64,000 bases of DNA from Tetracentron sinense (lineage: Eukaryota > Streptophyta > Magnoliopsida > Trochodendrales > Trochodendraceae): positions 34,252,505 through 34,316,504 of the forward strand of contig CM026571.1 in assembly GCA_015143295.1 (NCBI GenBank). Direction: 5' to 3'. Every line of letters begins with the position of its first letter. The first letter of the stretch is position 1. The translations under genes were made by a program, and so were the position numbers. The notes under the pieces were generated by a model, which was not told where the DNA came from, made no database searches, and was given only the letters and a program-made list of their open reading frames with translations. Below, piece after piece: positions 11,010-23,640 of this stretch.

Positions 11010-14000
11010 GAACCCTACTAGTCAATGAGTATTTGGCTCGAGTATTGATTGATACCGGGTCTACTCATTCGTTTGTCTCGTCGAGTTTTTCAGAAGGTTT
11101 TTCTGCAGGGCCAAGTCAGCTAGAACCGGAGTTAGCCATTTCGACTCCTCTCGGCAAAACAGTATTGGCAGATAAAGTGTATAGAAATAGTGTGGTCCAA
11201 GTTGGAAGCCACGAATTGGCGGTTGATCTCATCGTCCTTGGATTCCAAGACTTTGATGTTATATTGGGAATGGATTGGTTAGCAGCACATCATGGGCATG
11301 TAGCTTGCTTTGAGAAAATGGTACTCTTCAAGCCAGTAGAAGGAAAACCATTCCACTTTCGCGGGTTGAGAAGTAGATCTATTGCTAGTTTTGCGGCGTT
11401 GGGCTTAGCTAATCTCGAGGCAAAGGACTCATCGACTATTCCGGTTGTGAGTGAGTTCCTGGATGTATTTCCAGAGGAGTTGCCAGGATTGCCTCCAGAT
11501 AGGGAGATTGAGTTTATGATCGAGCTTGCACCAGGCACAGCTCCTGTTTTCAGAGCTCCATATAGGATGGCCCTTATTGAACTCAAGGAGTTGAAGACTC
11601 AGTTGGAAGAATTGCAAGGCCTTGGCTTCATTCGACCAAGTGTCTCACCGTGGGGTGCCCCGGTGTTGTTTGTCAAGAAGAAAGATGGCTCGATGCGGAT
11701 GTGTGTCGATTACCGGCAATTGAACAAAGTCACCATAAAGAATAGGTATCCCTTGCCTAGGATTGATGACTTGTTCGATCAGTTGAAGGGAGCGAGATTT
11801 TTCTCGAAGATAGATCTTCGATCGGGTTATCACCAGTTGAAGATTAAGGCGGAAGATGTTCCCAAAACTACTTTCAGGACTCGATATGGGCACTACGAGT
11901 TCTTGGTAATGCCTTTTGGACTCACGAACGCGCCGGCAGCCTTTATGGATTTGATGAACCGGGTGTTCCGGCCACACCTTGATAGGTGCGTGATTGTATT
12001 TGTGGATGACATCTTGGTCTATTCCCAGACACGGGAAGATCACACACGCGACCTATGCCTTGCCTTGGAAATGCTAAGAGAGCACAAGCTATACGCCAAA
12101 CTTAGCAAGTGTGAGTTTTGGTTAGAAGAGGTGGCATTCCTAGGCCACGTTGTTTCTGCAGAAGGTATATCGGTAGATCCAAAGAAGATCGAAGCAGTTA
12201 TGAGTTGGGCGAGGCCCAAGAGTGTTACCGAGATACGCAGCTTTCTTGGATTGGCAGGCTACTATAGGAGATTCGTAGAGGGTTTCTCTAGCCTTGCAGC
12301 ACCACTCACTTACCTGACAAGGAAGAGCGCCAAGTTTGTATGGAGTGATAAGTGCGAGATCAGTTTCTTGGAACTGAAGAAGAGGCTTACTACAGCCCCT
12401 GTCCTTACTGTGCCATCTGGACCTTATGGGTATGAGGTGTATAGTGATGCCTCACACGTTGGACTTGGGTGTGTACTCATGCAGCATAAGAAAGTCATTG
12501 CCTATGCATCAAGGCAATTGAAGGAGCATGAGAAGAATTATCCCACGCACGACTTGGAGCTTGCGGCGGTCGTGTTTGCACTTAAGATTTGGCGTCATTA
12601 CCTTTATGGGGTGGAGTTCTATGTGTTCACTGATCACAAGAGTCTCAAGTATCTCTTTTCCCAAAAGGAGCTGAATCTAAGGCAACGGCGTTGGATGGAA
12701 TTTTTGAAAGACTATGATTGTACCATTCAATACCACCCGGGTAAAGCAAATGTAGTGGCAGATGCTTTGAGTAGAAGACCTCAAGGGTTGTTAGCACATA
12801 TGTTGGTTCAAGAATGGAAGCTACTAGAAGATTTGGCAAATCTGGACATCAGTGTGAATGACTCTGTCCGTGGTCCTACCTTGGCAAATGTTACGGTTCG
12901 GCCGTACATTATAGATTTGATCCAAGAATATCAAGCCATGGATGCTGAATTGTTGGCTTATCGGGACAAGGAAGTTGCTAAGGGTAGTGAGGACTTCTCT
13001 CTCACTAGTCGGGGTGCTATCACATTCAAGGGAAGACTGTGCGTCCCAGCCAATGCAGATCTTCGAAGAGAAATTTTGGATGAAGCACACCGTTCGAAAT
13101 ACACAGTGCACCCAGGGGGTACAAAGATGTACCGGAACCTCAAGAGTCACTTTTGGTGGCGGAATATGAAGAGGGAGGTTGCGGAATATGTGGCACGGTG
13201 CTTAGTGTGCCAACAGGTGAAAGCAGAACACATGCGACCCGCCGGTCTATTGCATTCCCTTCCGATTCCCGAGTGGAAATGGGAGAACATATCCATGGAT
13301 TTCATAGTTGGCTTGCCAAAGACGGCAAGGGGCTCAGATGCGATATGGGTAGTAGTGGATCGTTTGACAAAGTCCGCTCATTTCTTACCCTACCGAACTA
13401 CTTTCAACTCAAGTCAGTTGGCTGCACTATACATCAAGGAAGTAGTTAGATTGCACGGAGTGCCTGTTAGTATTGTGTCGGATCGGGATCCAAGATTCAC
13501 GTCAAGATTTTGGAAAAGTTTCCAGGAGGCTATGGGTTCCCGACTTGATTTCAGCACCGCTTTTCATCCACAGACGGATGGACAAACCGAAAGAGTGAAC
13601 CAAGTCATTGAAGACATGCTTCGGGCTTGTATGTTGGATTTCAGAGGTAGTTGGGAAGAGCACTTGCCATTGGTTGAATTTGCCTATAATAACAGCTATC
13701 AAGCAAGTATTCAAATGGCACCATTTGAGGCCTTGTATGGGCGAAGTTGTAGGTCTCCTCTCTATTGGGATGAGGTAGGCGAAAGGAAAGTGCTTGGTCC
13801 GGAGTTGATTGAGCAAACTGCAAACACAGTTAAGATCATCCGGGATCGATTGAAAGCCGCTCAAGATCGCCAGAAAAGTTATGCGGACACACGCCGTAGG
13901 GACTTGGAATTTCAAGTAGGGGATCAAGTTTTTGTGAAAGTATCTCCTAGCAAAGGGATCATGAGATTTGGGAAGCGAGGCAAGCTCAGTCCTCGGTATG

Positions 14001-14335
14001 TTGGGCCTTTTGAGATTATCACACGAGTTGGTGAAGTTGCTGATCGAGTAGCTCTTCCACCTCACATGGCTACAGTTCATAACGTCTTCCATGTGTCCAT
14101 GCTTCGGAAGTATCTTGCGGATCCTTCGCATGTCATAGACTTGGAACAGTTGGAGATTCGAGAGGACCTCACCTTGATTGAAAAGCCAGTCCAGATTTTA
14201 GATCGAAGGAATCAGGTGCTTCGCAACAAGACAATCCCTTTGGTTCTTGTGCAATGGCAACACCATGCTCGGGAAGAAGCTACATGGGAGCGTGAAGCCG
14301 AAGTCAAAGCAAAGTACCCAGAATTACTTGAATGA
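11010..14335 (+). CDS. pol: Pro-Pol polyprotein with chromodomain, Tekay type
   Basis: This is the enzymatic polyprotein; the first ATG-initiated open frame runs from 11033 for 1100 residues. Aspartic protease has its DTG motif near residue 8. Reverse transcriptase spans about 170-345, with the FVDD catalytic box at about 322. RNase H spans about 460-580, starting at YSDAS, with a TDHKSL block. The integrase zinc-binding region is near 683-733 (CLVCQQ), with the D, D, E triad near 754, 816 and 852 (35-residue D-E spacing). A GPF module ([10 protein letters not shown]) follows, then a C-terminal chromodomain-like region at about 1036-1100 ([16 protein letters not shown]). No internal stop or frameshift was seen. 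If the 140-base segment is not removed there is no obvious way to reach this frame except downstream initiation or frameshifting. Confidence 0.95.
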
Positions 14336-14423
14336 GTTTCTGTGTGAAGTCTGTATATGACTTGTAATGTCCTTTTTGATTTGTAATGCAAGTAGTGTCT
14401 GAATTTCGAGGACGAAATTTTTG

Positions 14424-14437
14424 TAAGGGGGGAAGGA
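14424..14437 (+). other. Polypurine tract
   Basis: The purine-rich AAGGGGGGAAGGA stretch directly precedes the 3' LTR. It is the expected primer for plus-strand DNA synthesis. Upstream GAATTTCGAGGACGAAAT is also typical of Del/Tekay elements. Confidence 0.93.
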
Positions 14438-16976
14438 TGTAGAGCCCCAGACTTTTCCATGCTTAATACATGACACTTTCGTTGTCATCTTGCCTTTTAA
14501 GAGGTATGATTAATAAATGAGGAAGAATTTGGAAATTTCGAAATATCAGAATTGTTCCTCTTCGAAGTACGAACACAACGCAAGTTGAATCGTCAAAATC
14601 GGACGAACGAGTCAAAAGATATGGCCAAAACAGTCTGTACCTGTAGGAAAACGTATACTATGTGCATCCGTTGTACAACTCACCACGGGCACGTTGTACA
14701 ACTCACCACGGGCACGTTTGTACAGCACAACGAGTTGGCACTATTCATAGCACAACGAGTTGGCACTATTCACAGCACAACGAGTTGGCACTATTCACAG
14801 TACAACGAGTTGGCACTATTCACAGCACAACGAGTTGGCACTATTCATAGTACAACGAGTTGGCACTATTCACAGCACAACGAGTTGGCACTATTCATAG
14901 TACAACGAGTTGGCACTATTCACAGCACAACGAGTTGGCACTATTCACAGCACAACGAGTTGGCACTATTCACAGCACAACGAGTTGGCACTATTCACTG
15001 CACAACGAGTTGGCACTATTCATAGTACAACGAGTTGGCACTATTCACAGCACAACGAGTTGGCACTATTCACAGCACAACGTGCTCGGCACTGTTCACA
15101 ACACAACGTGTTCAGCACTCGTGTTTTTACAGAAATTCCAGTAAGGGTATTATGGTCTTTGGTCGGTTACTCTTACCTTAAGAGTTTAACCCAAGCCTTT
15201 AGGGCTTCATTCGACACTTAGAGAGTTTGAGAGAATAGGAGAAAGGGGAGAAGGCGATTCCAACCTAGGGTTCCCATTTTGGAGAGAAATCAAAGGGTTT
15301 TGAAACCCTAGATCAACCTCCAGCCCATTTTTCTTCAAGATCAAGGCACAAACTCGTGAGGAGCATCTCCTCAAACTAGGGCAGCAGCTACACAGTCGTT
15401 TTGGAAAGGGGTTTCTTCCTCATTTCTTCAAGGTCGGTGCTTCTTACTACCCTACTAGTTATAGTTCCTCTTTCCCCTTCTTTTCTCTTCATTTTCTTTC
15501 ATTTACACATGTGCTATGAGATGGATAAATGGTGAATGGTGAATGGTGAATGGTGAATGGTGAATGGTGAATGGTGAATGGTGAATGGAGATGGAATGGG
15601 CGATTGGATGCCAATGGTTGTGTGTGATGAACAAATGGGGAAGGGCATTGTTCCAATAATGAACGTACATGTATGATTTGAGTAAAACCCATCTAGAAAA
15701 GCATGTTGTAGGGTAAATCCATAATGAACACACCATGTTTGATGAAATGCCAAGGTGAACACAGTGAGCTGAAAATCTGGAAATGCATGCCTAATAAATT
15801 ATGAATATTGCTAGGGACTATGATAGTGTGTTTCCTGTTTTCCCATAATGCTATGAATACTACATTACTCAATCTTTGATGCTATATGTGTTGTGAAATT
15901 ACCCAAATGTCATCTTTAAATTTGAATGCTAGTATGTACACGGTTTCCACGAGCACGGCATGCATGGCATGATTTATCGAGGTTTTCAAGAACATGGTTA
16001 GAGGTGGGACATATCCTACGATATGTTTTACCTCGCTTTTCACAAGAAGACAAGAACCAACATTCCACGAGGGGTCTCCCCTCACTCACAAGTGCATATC
16101 ATGAAGAAGGGTCTCCCTTCCCTCGCAAGTACATACATATCATAAAGAAGGGTCTCCCTTCCCTCGCAAGTGCATTGCATAAAGAAGGGTCTCCCTTCCC
16201 TCTCAAGGCATCTCACAAGGACACCTCACAAGGATATCTCACAAGTTACATGATCACAAGCAAGCACGCATGACATGCATGACATGACACGACATACAAG
16301 AATCAAGCAAGATAGACATGACAAGCTTTCAAGTACAAAAAGATATTTCAAGTCAAGTCAAGTGCACGATGTTTCGAGAGGAATTATCGGTTTTCTACGA
16401 ATTACAAGCATGATTATAAACTGCTTTACTTCCTTGTATGATGTGAATTGTTTCCATTTGACATATATGAATTGCTCCTGATTATGAATTGCTATTTCTA
16501 CGCTATAATTGTTGGTTAGTATTTAGTACCCGCTGAGTATTCCATGCTCAGCCGTACTTCTTTTGTCGGCAGGTTCTGAGGGAGCTGCTGCCCCATTTGA
16601 TGTTTGTGCTCCTGATCCATGGGTGGAAGAGGAGTACGCCGAGGAGCCTTTGGAGGAACCTCCCGTAGAGGGTTATCAGTAGGTGGTGATTAGATTCTGA
16701 GTGGATTAGCTGTGGGTGAGATGAGAGTTAGATTTATGTATTTTGGCGGGCATGTCCACACTTTCGTATGGATTACTTTTTGTATAAACTTGGATTTGTG
16801 TATGTATATACATAGAGGTTTGGTAGTCTTCCGCTGTGCTATGTTAGAGTATGTTTCCACTGTTTATATCCTCTATTGTATATGCTCTGTGGGTTTTGCA
16901 GGTTAGTTGTCAAGCAAGTCATGATTAGTCGTCCAAAGTTCACTCTAACTCCTAGGGTGGGTTTTGGGTCGCGACA
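14438..16976 (+). repeat. 3' LTR of the Tekay-type element
   Basis: It is 2539 bases long, exactly 275 bases (11 units of 25) shorter than the 5' LTR. Outside the array the two align without gaps by eye, with about 12 substitutions. The heptamer array is at 15527-15589. The end GCGACA is followed by the target duplication ATTCC. Confidence 0.95.
14727..15076 (+). repeat. 25-bp direct-repeat array, 14 units (3' LTR)
   Basis: Same unit and flanks as the array in the 5' LTR but with 14 units instead of 25. One unit has the private tail ACTGC (near 14996-15001). Confidence 0.97.
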
Positions 16977-16981
16977 ATTCC

Positions 16982-17570
16982 CTATGCTGCAAACGGCCAT
17001 GATCATGTAATCATGTGAAGAGGCTCTAGAGCTCGATGTATGAAGATAGCATGTAGCTGGCATACTTTGCATTTTCTTACATAGTCAAGACAATCAGTGA
17101 TCATTGTGGGCCAGTAGTAACCTAACCATTTCAGCTACTTTTGAAGTTTGGGTCCAACTTGGTGGGCACCACAGACCCCGGCATGAGTTTATTCCATGGC
17201 TTGGTCAATTTTATTTTTTGAGAGGCATCTCATTAAGATACCTTCTAGGGTCCATTTGTACAAAGTTTCCTCCATCATTACAAACTTTGTGACAAGTCGA
17301 TGGACTTCAGCACGTTTGGCACAGTATCCGAGCAGTCAACCATGTTGGAGAAAATTGATGAAGGGTTGTCGCCAGTCTTCGTCCTTTTCTTTGATTGTCA
17401 TTGAGAAAACTGCTTCCGTGAAGTCTATATTTGGAAGGGGTTTCATAGTTCTTCTTTCTCCCACTATGATGATCAACACGTGGTCAGATGGTAAGATTAG
17501 AGATGCTGCTAGACCTGCCAAGGCATCTGCTTGGCTTATAGAACCCCGGATCTCACTTTCATCGTCTGTG
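16982..17570 (-). pseudogene. Ty3/gypsy RNase H end and integrase zinc region (remnant, piece 1)
   Basis: The minus strand reads the RNase H C-terminus (QADALAGLAASL), a linker with EDWRQPFINFLQHG, and a zinc-finger part of integrase (YVRKCKVCQLHA). The frame then breaks at the Tekay insertion and continues at 6456. The coding-direction start is lost: beyond about 17570 the minus strand no longer reads as RNase H. With pieces 2 and 3 this gives one decayed Tat/Ogre-like pol. Confidence 0.8.
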
Positions 17571-17627
17571 AATAGTGTTGTGAATAGTGACAATGTATTA
17601 TAATATTTTGAATTTTGAGATAACAAG

Positions 17628-20074
17628 TGTCGCGTCCCAAAATATCCCCTAAGAGTTAAGGGATACTTTAGGTGTGACTTTACATACCAGCCAGACCATC
17701 CTGTAGTGAACAAGGCTAACCATAATAAAACAGAGATATGAAACAAAGTGCGGAAGCTCATAATAATATGGAAGCGTAAACCAAAATTTTCTTTTCTTCT
17801 ATAAACCATATTAGTATTCCAAGTTAGATACACCACATAAATAGTAAAGGTGGACAAGTCCCCCTATCAAAATACAAATAGAAACTCTCGCAGTCACTCA
17901 GCTCAACAGTAATCTAGATATGGCCACAAATCTAGATCTCTATCTGCCTGCGTCTACATTGGGATAGGTGGTTATCTCTCCTCCACATATTCCTCTTTAA
18001 TCCAAGGTTCAGGGTAGAAGGTACCCTCCGGACTTGCCGACATGAAAGTACGACTAAGTATGAAATACTCAACGAGTACAAGCTACTAGCTAACAATAAA
18101 AATAACAAAACACAATAGAAACAATGGGATAACTCATCACGTCAATTTAAAACAATTATAATAATATATGACATTCATAGCATCAAAGTTAAAGCAATGT
18201 AATAATCGTGACATGCATAAGTGAATGCGAAAACTTCGATAAAACTCATACTTTAAAAGTCATGTCTTGTTCTTGAAAATTGTCTTTCATATTTTTTAAA
18301 AACTTGCTTGTCGTGTTAAAACTTGTTCTTATCTTGTGGGAATCACATGTATCTTGTCTTGCTTGGAATCACTTGTCTTGTCATGCTTGCCATGTCTTGA
18401 ATTGACTTGTTACTTGTGAGCCAGATGTTAGTGCCCTTGTAGCAACTTGTTAGCCGGGAATGTAAATTCCCTTCAGCGAATATATATATATAGAAAAGGT
18501 ACACCAACATCCTTGACCGGCCCTTTGTCCGGCATTATCAACTTGTTTTCTTGTGAGCCAGGTATGACATATCTTGCGATATGCTCTACCCTTGAACGAA
18601 CCGATGTTCGGCTTTATCAACTTGTTTTCTTGTGAATCAGGTATGACATATCTTGCGATATGCCCTACCCTTAACCAGCCCAATGTCCGACTTTATCATT
18701 CGTATTGTAAATCACATGTCTTGTTTTCATTTGTTTTTATATATTCTTATACTTTAGAAAACTCGGTTCATGCGTGTATGCGTGTGTGTGAGTAGCACTT
18801 GTGTGATCATGATTACATGTACAACTAAAGGAATGGCATGTGACATTTCAATTCTTAATATAATCATGAATGAGGGAAATTAGACAAGCATATAAAGCAT
18901 TGGATCAGGGTTAACACTTTAGGAAAGATCACTCAATTCATACTTGCATTATTATTCTTTAAATTTGCTAATTTCTCATTTGTGCGTTTCATCAAACACT
19001 TGGTGTGCAACTTATTCATAACCAGTTATTTGAGTTCTTAGTTCATGCATTTCATCAAACATATGAAGTATATCCATTATGAGTACAATGCCCTTCCACC
19101 ATTTTCAATCACACACATACATACATCCATACGGCATCCAATCGCCTCAACCCATCCACCATTCATACATCCAACACCATTTTCTTATCTTGGTTATTTT
19201 TGAAAATTTAAAGCATTTCAAGAGAGGAGTTATCTAAGATCAACCAACAAGCATTCTTTTAAAAGAAACCTAGGTTATTACCAAGTTAGTTAGTAAGGGT
19301 GTACTAACCTTTGAGATCAAAGCTTGATCTTGAAGAAACCATTTGATTTGGAGTCCCAACTTTGAAGAAGAACTCCGCTTGAGATTTGAGGAACTCTAGT
19401 TTGATTTGGGGAAGATCCTTGCATGAAAATCCTCAAGCTTGAGCCCCATTGATCTCAATCCAAAAGACCCCTCTTGGATTTCTCCCCAATTTCCTCTTCT
19501 CCTCTTTCTCCTCTTTCTCTCCCTTAAGTCTAATAAAATCCCCTAATGAATCCCCTTATAAAACAAGGGTTTAAAACCCTCAATTTCGGCATCAGCACAC
19601 GCGTGCGATTGATCGCACACTGACTGCGATCGATCGAGGATCCAGTGCGATCGATCACACCCTAGGGCAACCTGTCACAAATGAACCTGAACATTTTGGT
19701 TTGATTTTTCCCTGTATGTGATCGATCGCATGCACTTGTGATCAATCGCAGATACTGGTGACCTGTCGCACTTGGAGGCCCATCTACCGCACTTGGTCCA
19801 GAATGTTTAGGACTCAAATCACCTGCATGCGATCGATCGCACCTAACCTGCAACCGATCGCACTGCCCAGATTTTGGTTTCTTCCCCCTACAGACCCATA
19901 GGGGTGTTCCCAACCTCATTTTCATCATCCTTAGGGTTCTAAACTCCCTCCTTCATGTTGCACTTGGGTCACAAACCTCCAATTTATCATAAACACCAAT
20001 TTCAAACACAAGGAATGCCATTTGGCTTTGAATACACTATTCATTATCCATAAAAATTCCAGGGTGCTACATCA
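17628..20074 (-). mobile_element. Tekay-type solo LTR, minus strand
   Basis: Read on the minus strand it ends TTTTGGGACGCGACA, like the other Tekay-type LTRs, and starts at or near TGTAGCACCCTGG (rightmost 20071; 20074 if a TGA extension is counted). A possible duplication is ACAAG (17623-17627) against TCAAG (20075-20079), one mismatch, so the borders are approximate. It has a TATA-like TTTATAAGG on the minus strand near 19555 and CGATCGATCG-type motifs at 19600-19860. No internal coding region was seen. Confidence 0.7.
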
Positions 20075-20079
20075 TCAAG

Positions 20080-22879
20080 TCCCGGTAATGTTTGTTTATA
20101 GGTTAACTAAGTTTATGTAATTTTATGAAATTTTATTTATATGTTTAGAATGGTTTCTCGGGCTATTGAAAAATTTACGACGAACCGGATTTATCGGGTT
20201 TTGCCTAAAACTAGAAAATCGGATTTTTAGTTATAAGGAATTTGATTTTCTAAGTATTTTTATTGGATTCAAATGAGGGGTACTTTCTTATTTTAATTTA
20301 AAACTTAAAGTTAACAAACTTCAATGTTTTAAAGTAAAATAAGTATAAGAGTAAGTAGAAGAAGGGGAAAAAGAACAGAGCATAGTCCAAAAACAGAAAA
20401 ACAGGAGAAAAATAGCAAAACCCAGAGTAACCGATCGACCGATTTCATACCGATCGATTCGTCCCCCACCGATCGGTCAAACTAAATTTAGTATGGTGTT
20501 TTTAGACAGAGAGGGGTTTTTCAACCGATCGATCGATCCTCATGACCAATTGATCGGTGGTGCCTGTTTTGCCTTGTAGCCTACCTCTTAGGATATTGTA
20601 AGGGTGTAAGGGTCTTTGACCACACCCTTTTTGCCTATATAAGGCCATTTCGTGGCCTAGGGTTCTCACAACCTTAGAGGAAGTTTTTGGGAGAAATTTG
20701 AGAGAAAAGAGGGAGAAGAGGTAGGGTTTTCAAGGGTTGGTGCTAGTGATCAAGTGAAGTCCAAGTCTCGATTCAAGAGTTCTTCCTAAGCTTGGATCTT
20801 CTCTTCCACAAGCTTTCAAAATCTCTTGAGTGAAGGAAATCAATTCTTCAAAAGGTAGAACAATCTACTAAATTGCTTTGCTATACTTCATTGATGTGTA
20901 GTTTGGTTTCTATGGTTTCAATAAATGGTTTTGAGGAAATTTAGGATGTTTTGGCCATATTTGTAATCCCTATATTATAAGATATAAAGCATGATTTTGA
21001 TAAAAACAAATAGCAAATGCACTTTATTACTCTTCATTGATGTATGGTTGGTAGTGAAACATGGTTTTATGTGAAAAGTTAAGGCGTATAGCCTTATATG
21101 TGTTCATTTTTGAAAAGAAGAAACAAAATTGAGGTTTATAGCCTTGTACAAAGAGATATTTTAAACTTAGTCAATCATGTTATAATTAATTAATGAAAAG
21201 GAAGCAAAGAGGGATGGGTTTGATAACTTGAGTGTAAATACACTCTCCTAAATGGAATTGTTAGGATTCCTTAAGGATAAAGGAATGGGTTTGATGGAAA
21301 GAATGTAGATACACTCTACCAATTAGTCATGTTATAATCCATGGATGGATTGTAAGCTTTGATGTATAATATTTGAAGAGAATTAAGGCGTATAGCCTTG
21401 TATTGGTCTTAGTGAAATGAATGATATGAAATAAGGCTATGTAGCCCAGGTATGTGCATGTTCATGCAATGAATGCAATTTCATTCGTTCATGTTTTAAA
21501 TGCTTTCTAAGAATGCCATGATACTCACAATTACTCTATACATGTGATGATATTTAAAAGCTTTATATGATTCCCATGATGCTCACAAGTACTCTATGCA
21601 TGTGACTTAATGTTTAAAGCTTCACATGATCTCTATGATGCTTACATGTATTCGATGATGCTCACAAGCACTCTATGCATATGTATGATGTGTATGACCG
21701 AGGTTTCTCATAAGAATAAGAAAGTAAAAACTCATAAGACTCACAAGAAAAAGTTCAAAAGTTCACAAGAATAAGAAATGATGATAACGTAATATGACCC
21801 GGTACGAGCACCAACATCTGTTTCCAAGTAAGTATTAGAAGATATTGGTATACTATGACCAGGTATGGGTACTAGTATATGTCTCCAAGTAAAATAAAGA
21901 ATATGAAAAGATCTAGTGTACTATGATCAGGTATGGGCACTAGTATCTGTTTCCAAGAATTAAGAAACCATGTTTTAGTGTACTATGACCAAGTATGGGC
22001 ACTATCATCTATTTTCATGAATTTAAGAGAGGATGATAGTATACTATGACCAGGTACGGGTACTAGTATCTGTCTCAAAGTAAGTACAAGATAAGTGAAA
22101 AGTATGATCTCATAAGAACTCACAAGATGCTAATAAGCTCATAAGAATCTCATAAGCAACGCATAAGAAACTCTTAAGACTAAAAGGAACTTTCATTAAC
22201 TCATAAGGATTTAATATGAAAAAGCAAAGGAAGTTCATAAGGAACTCACAAGATTAAGGAACTCGAAAAAATGAAGAACTCATAAGTTAAAAGCTCATAA
22301 GAGACTCATAAGACTCAAAAGATATTGAAATATGGTTTGTGAAAATACGAACTCAAAGTATGATTTAAAGTATGCTTGTCGAGAATATGCAATTGTTAGA
22401 TTGTTTTAAACTTCCACACTCTGTATGGCATGTTAATGTTTTATAACATTTTCTGTTAGTAGTTTGTATATGCTGAGTGTTCAATACTCAGCCGAACTAT
22501 TATTTTGGTAGGTTCCAGGTTGGAAGATCATGCTCCGAAACCGAAGGTCGAGCAAGAGCTTGCATGGGATCATCAAGCTGATGATAGGGGCTTGGACATG
22601 TGGCCATATGGTTGAGGGAGAGCGACTTGTATTTGGGGTTTCATTTTGGGGTTTTTGCATCGGACTTGAGTTGGTAACTCAAGTGATGAATTTTGTTTAC
22701 AGGGTTAGTTTCTATTTATGTACAAGTTTAGTTTGGGTTACAGTGGGCATTGTTATATATAAAAGAAATTTGCAGGTCCACTATTTACTATGTCTTGTAT
22801 GGTCTCTCACAGGATGGTTTGAATGTAAGTCATAGCGCCAAAGTCTCATAACTCCTAGGGGGGATTTTGGGTCGCGACA
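20080..22879 (+). mobile_element. Tekay-type LTR, plus strand, 5' border unclear
   Basis: Ends GGGTCGCGACA at 22879 and contains the family's CTGAGTGTTCAATACTCAG palindrome near 22470. Other family marks are a TATA box (CTATATAAGG, 20634-20643), a CGATCGA cluster at 20430-20560 and several copies of a CTATGACCAGGTATGGGCAC repeat (about 21790-22080). The canonical TGTAGCACC start is missing or destroyed at the junction with the minus-strand LTR. The 101-codon open frame at 22530-22835 has no recognised protein. Confidence 0.7.
21780..22090 (+). repeat. Degenerate ~65-bp repeats in LTR
   Basis: Four to five copies share ACTATGACCAGGTATGGGCAC and TCTGTTTCCAAG. The same module recurs in the solo LTRs at about 33240-33610 (minus orientation) and 36300-36610, so it is a conserved part of this LTR family. 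Confidence 0.8.
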
Positions 22880-23155
22880 TGGCTGTTGAGCCCTCTACGA
22901 ACATGGAAGATGTTGATCTTCAGTATCTGAGCAAGTATTTGACCCACTCTCTTGAACGACATGACTTTGTACCAGAATACTCCTTTGAGATGTGGAAGGT
23001 GTAAGTTATGCACTTGAAAGCCAAATCACATTGTATTAGTCAACATTAATGCTAGAATCGTCACCCTAAAATGGGGATTATTCTGCAGTTCATAGGTAAT
23101 GTCGAGATGGTGGGTACTCACTTAACCAAAATGAACATGGCGACCAAAAGGTGTC

Positions 23156-23640
23156 ATGGTGGATGTGATTGGGGAAATAGTTGAGGAGACTTCTCCTTAT
23201 GCTTTAATTGTTAATCCCATAAAGACATCCCTCACTCACCTCAAACCACTGGACCATAACTTAGGAAAGCCCAAAGAGGATAAAAATTATTTGCTTCATT
23301 CTAATCATCTGAAAGTCTTTCAATTAAAGAAACAGAAAAAGAGAGGGTCAAGCTCGAGCTTATTCGACCATTTTGCCTATAAACGCAGGTCATGTGCGTT
23401 ATATCATACACCTACGACCTTTCTAAGGCATAGGAAATCCATCTTTTTTTACCCGGATGGGCGTGTGCTAAAGGCCAAAGCCCAAATTCTCAAGCATTAT
23501 GTTGAGGGCATTCAGAATGGGGAACTGATCGAGTCCATTGAGTTAATGGACCCCGTTTATAAAGAAAGATGAAATTGAATGGGTTTGGCTGATGATGATA
23601 AACTTAGCGCTTGTTGAGAGGCAACCCAATGTTTTTGTAC
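23156..23640 (+). pseudogene. Possible Athila-like pol 3' end
   Basis: An open frame of 138 codons ends at 23572 with ILKHYVEGIQ and ESIELMDPVY, weakly like the integrase tail of Athila polyproteins. It is followed by GCGCTTGTTGAGAGGCAACC (near 23608), a sequence I associate with the region just after Athila pol. Upstream domains are absent because the region abuts the LTR ending at 22879. The identification is tentative. Confidence 0.45.

Larger units (their letters stand above)
6462..16976 (+). mobile_element. Complete Tekay/Del-type Ty3/gypsy chromovirus
   Basis: A 10.5-kb element with all expected parts: target duplication ATTCC (6457-6461 and 16977-16981), two LTRs beginning TGTAGAGCCCCAG and ending GGGTCGCGACA, primer site, gag, protease, reverse transcriptase, RNase H, integrase with chromodomain, and polypurine tract. 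The element interrupts an older minus-strand integrase whose reading continues on both sides. The LTRs, compared by eye, differ at about 12 positions in about 2.19 kb outside the 25-bp array. Both coding frames are open and catalytic motifs are present, so the copy may be competent, though this cannot be shown from sequence alone. Confidence 0.95.

Noticed and set aside
13502..14131. Minus-strand open frame of 209 codons opposite integrase
   Set aside because: Shadow of the pol frame; no recognised protein.
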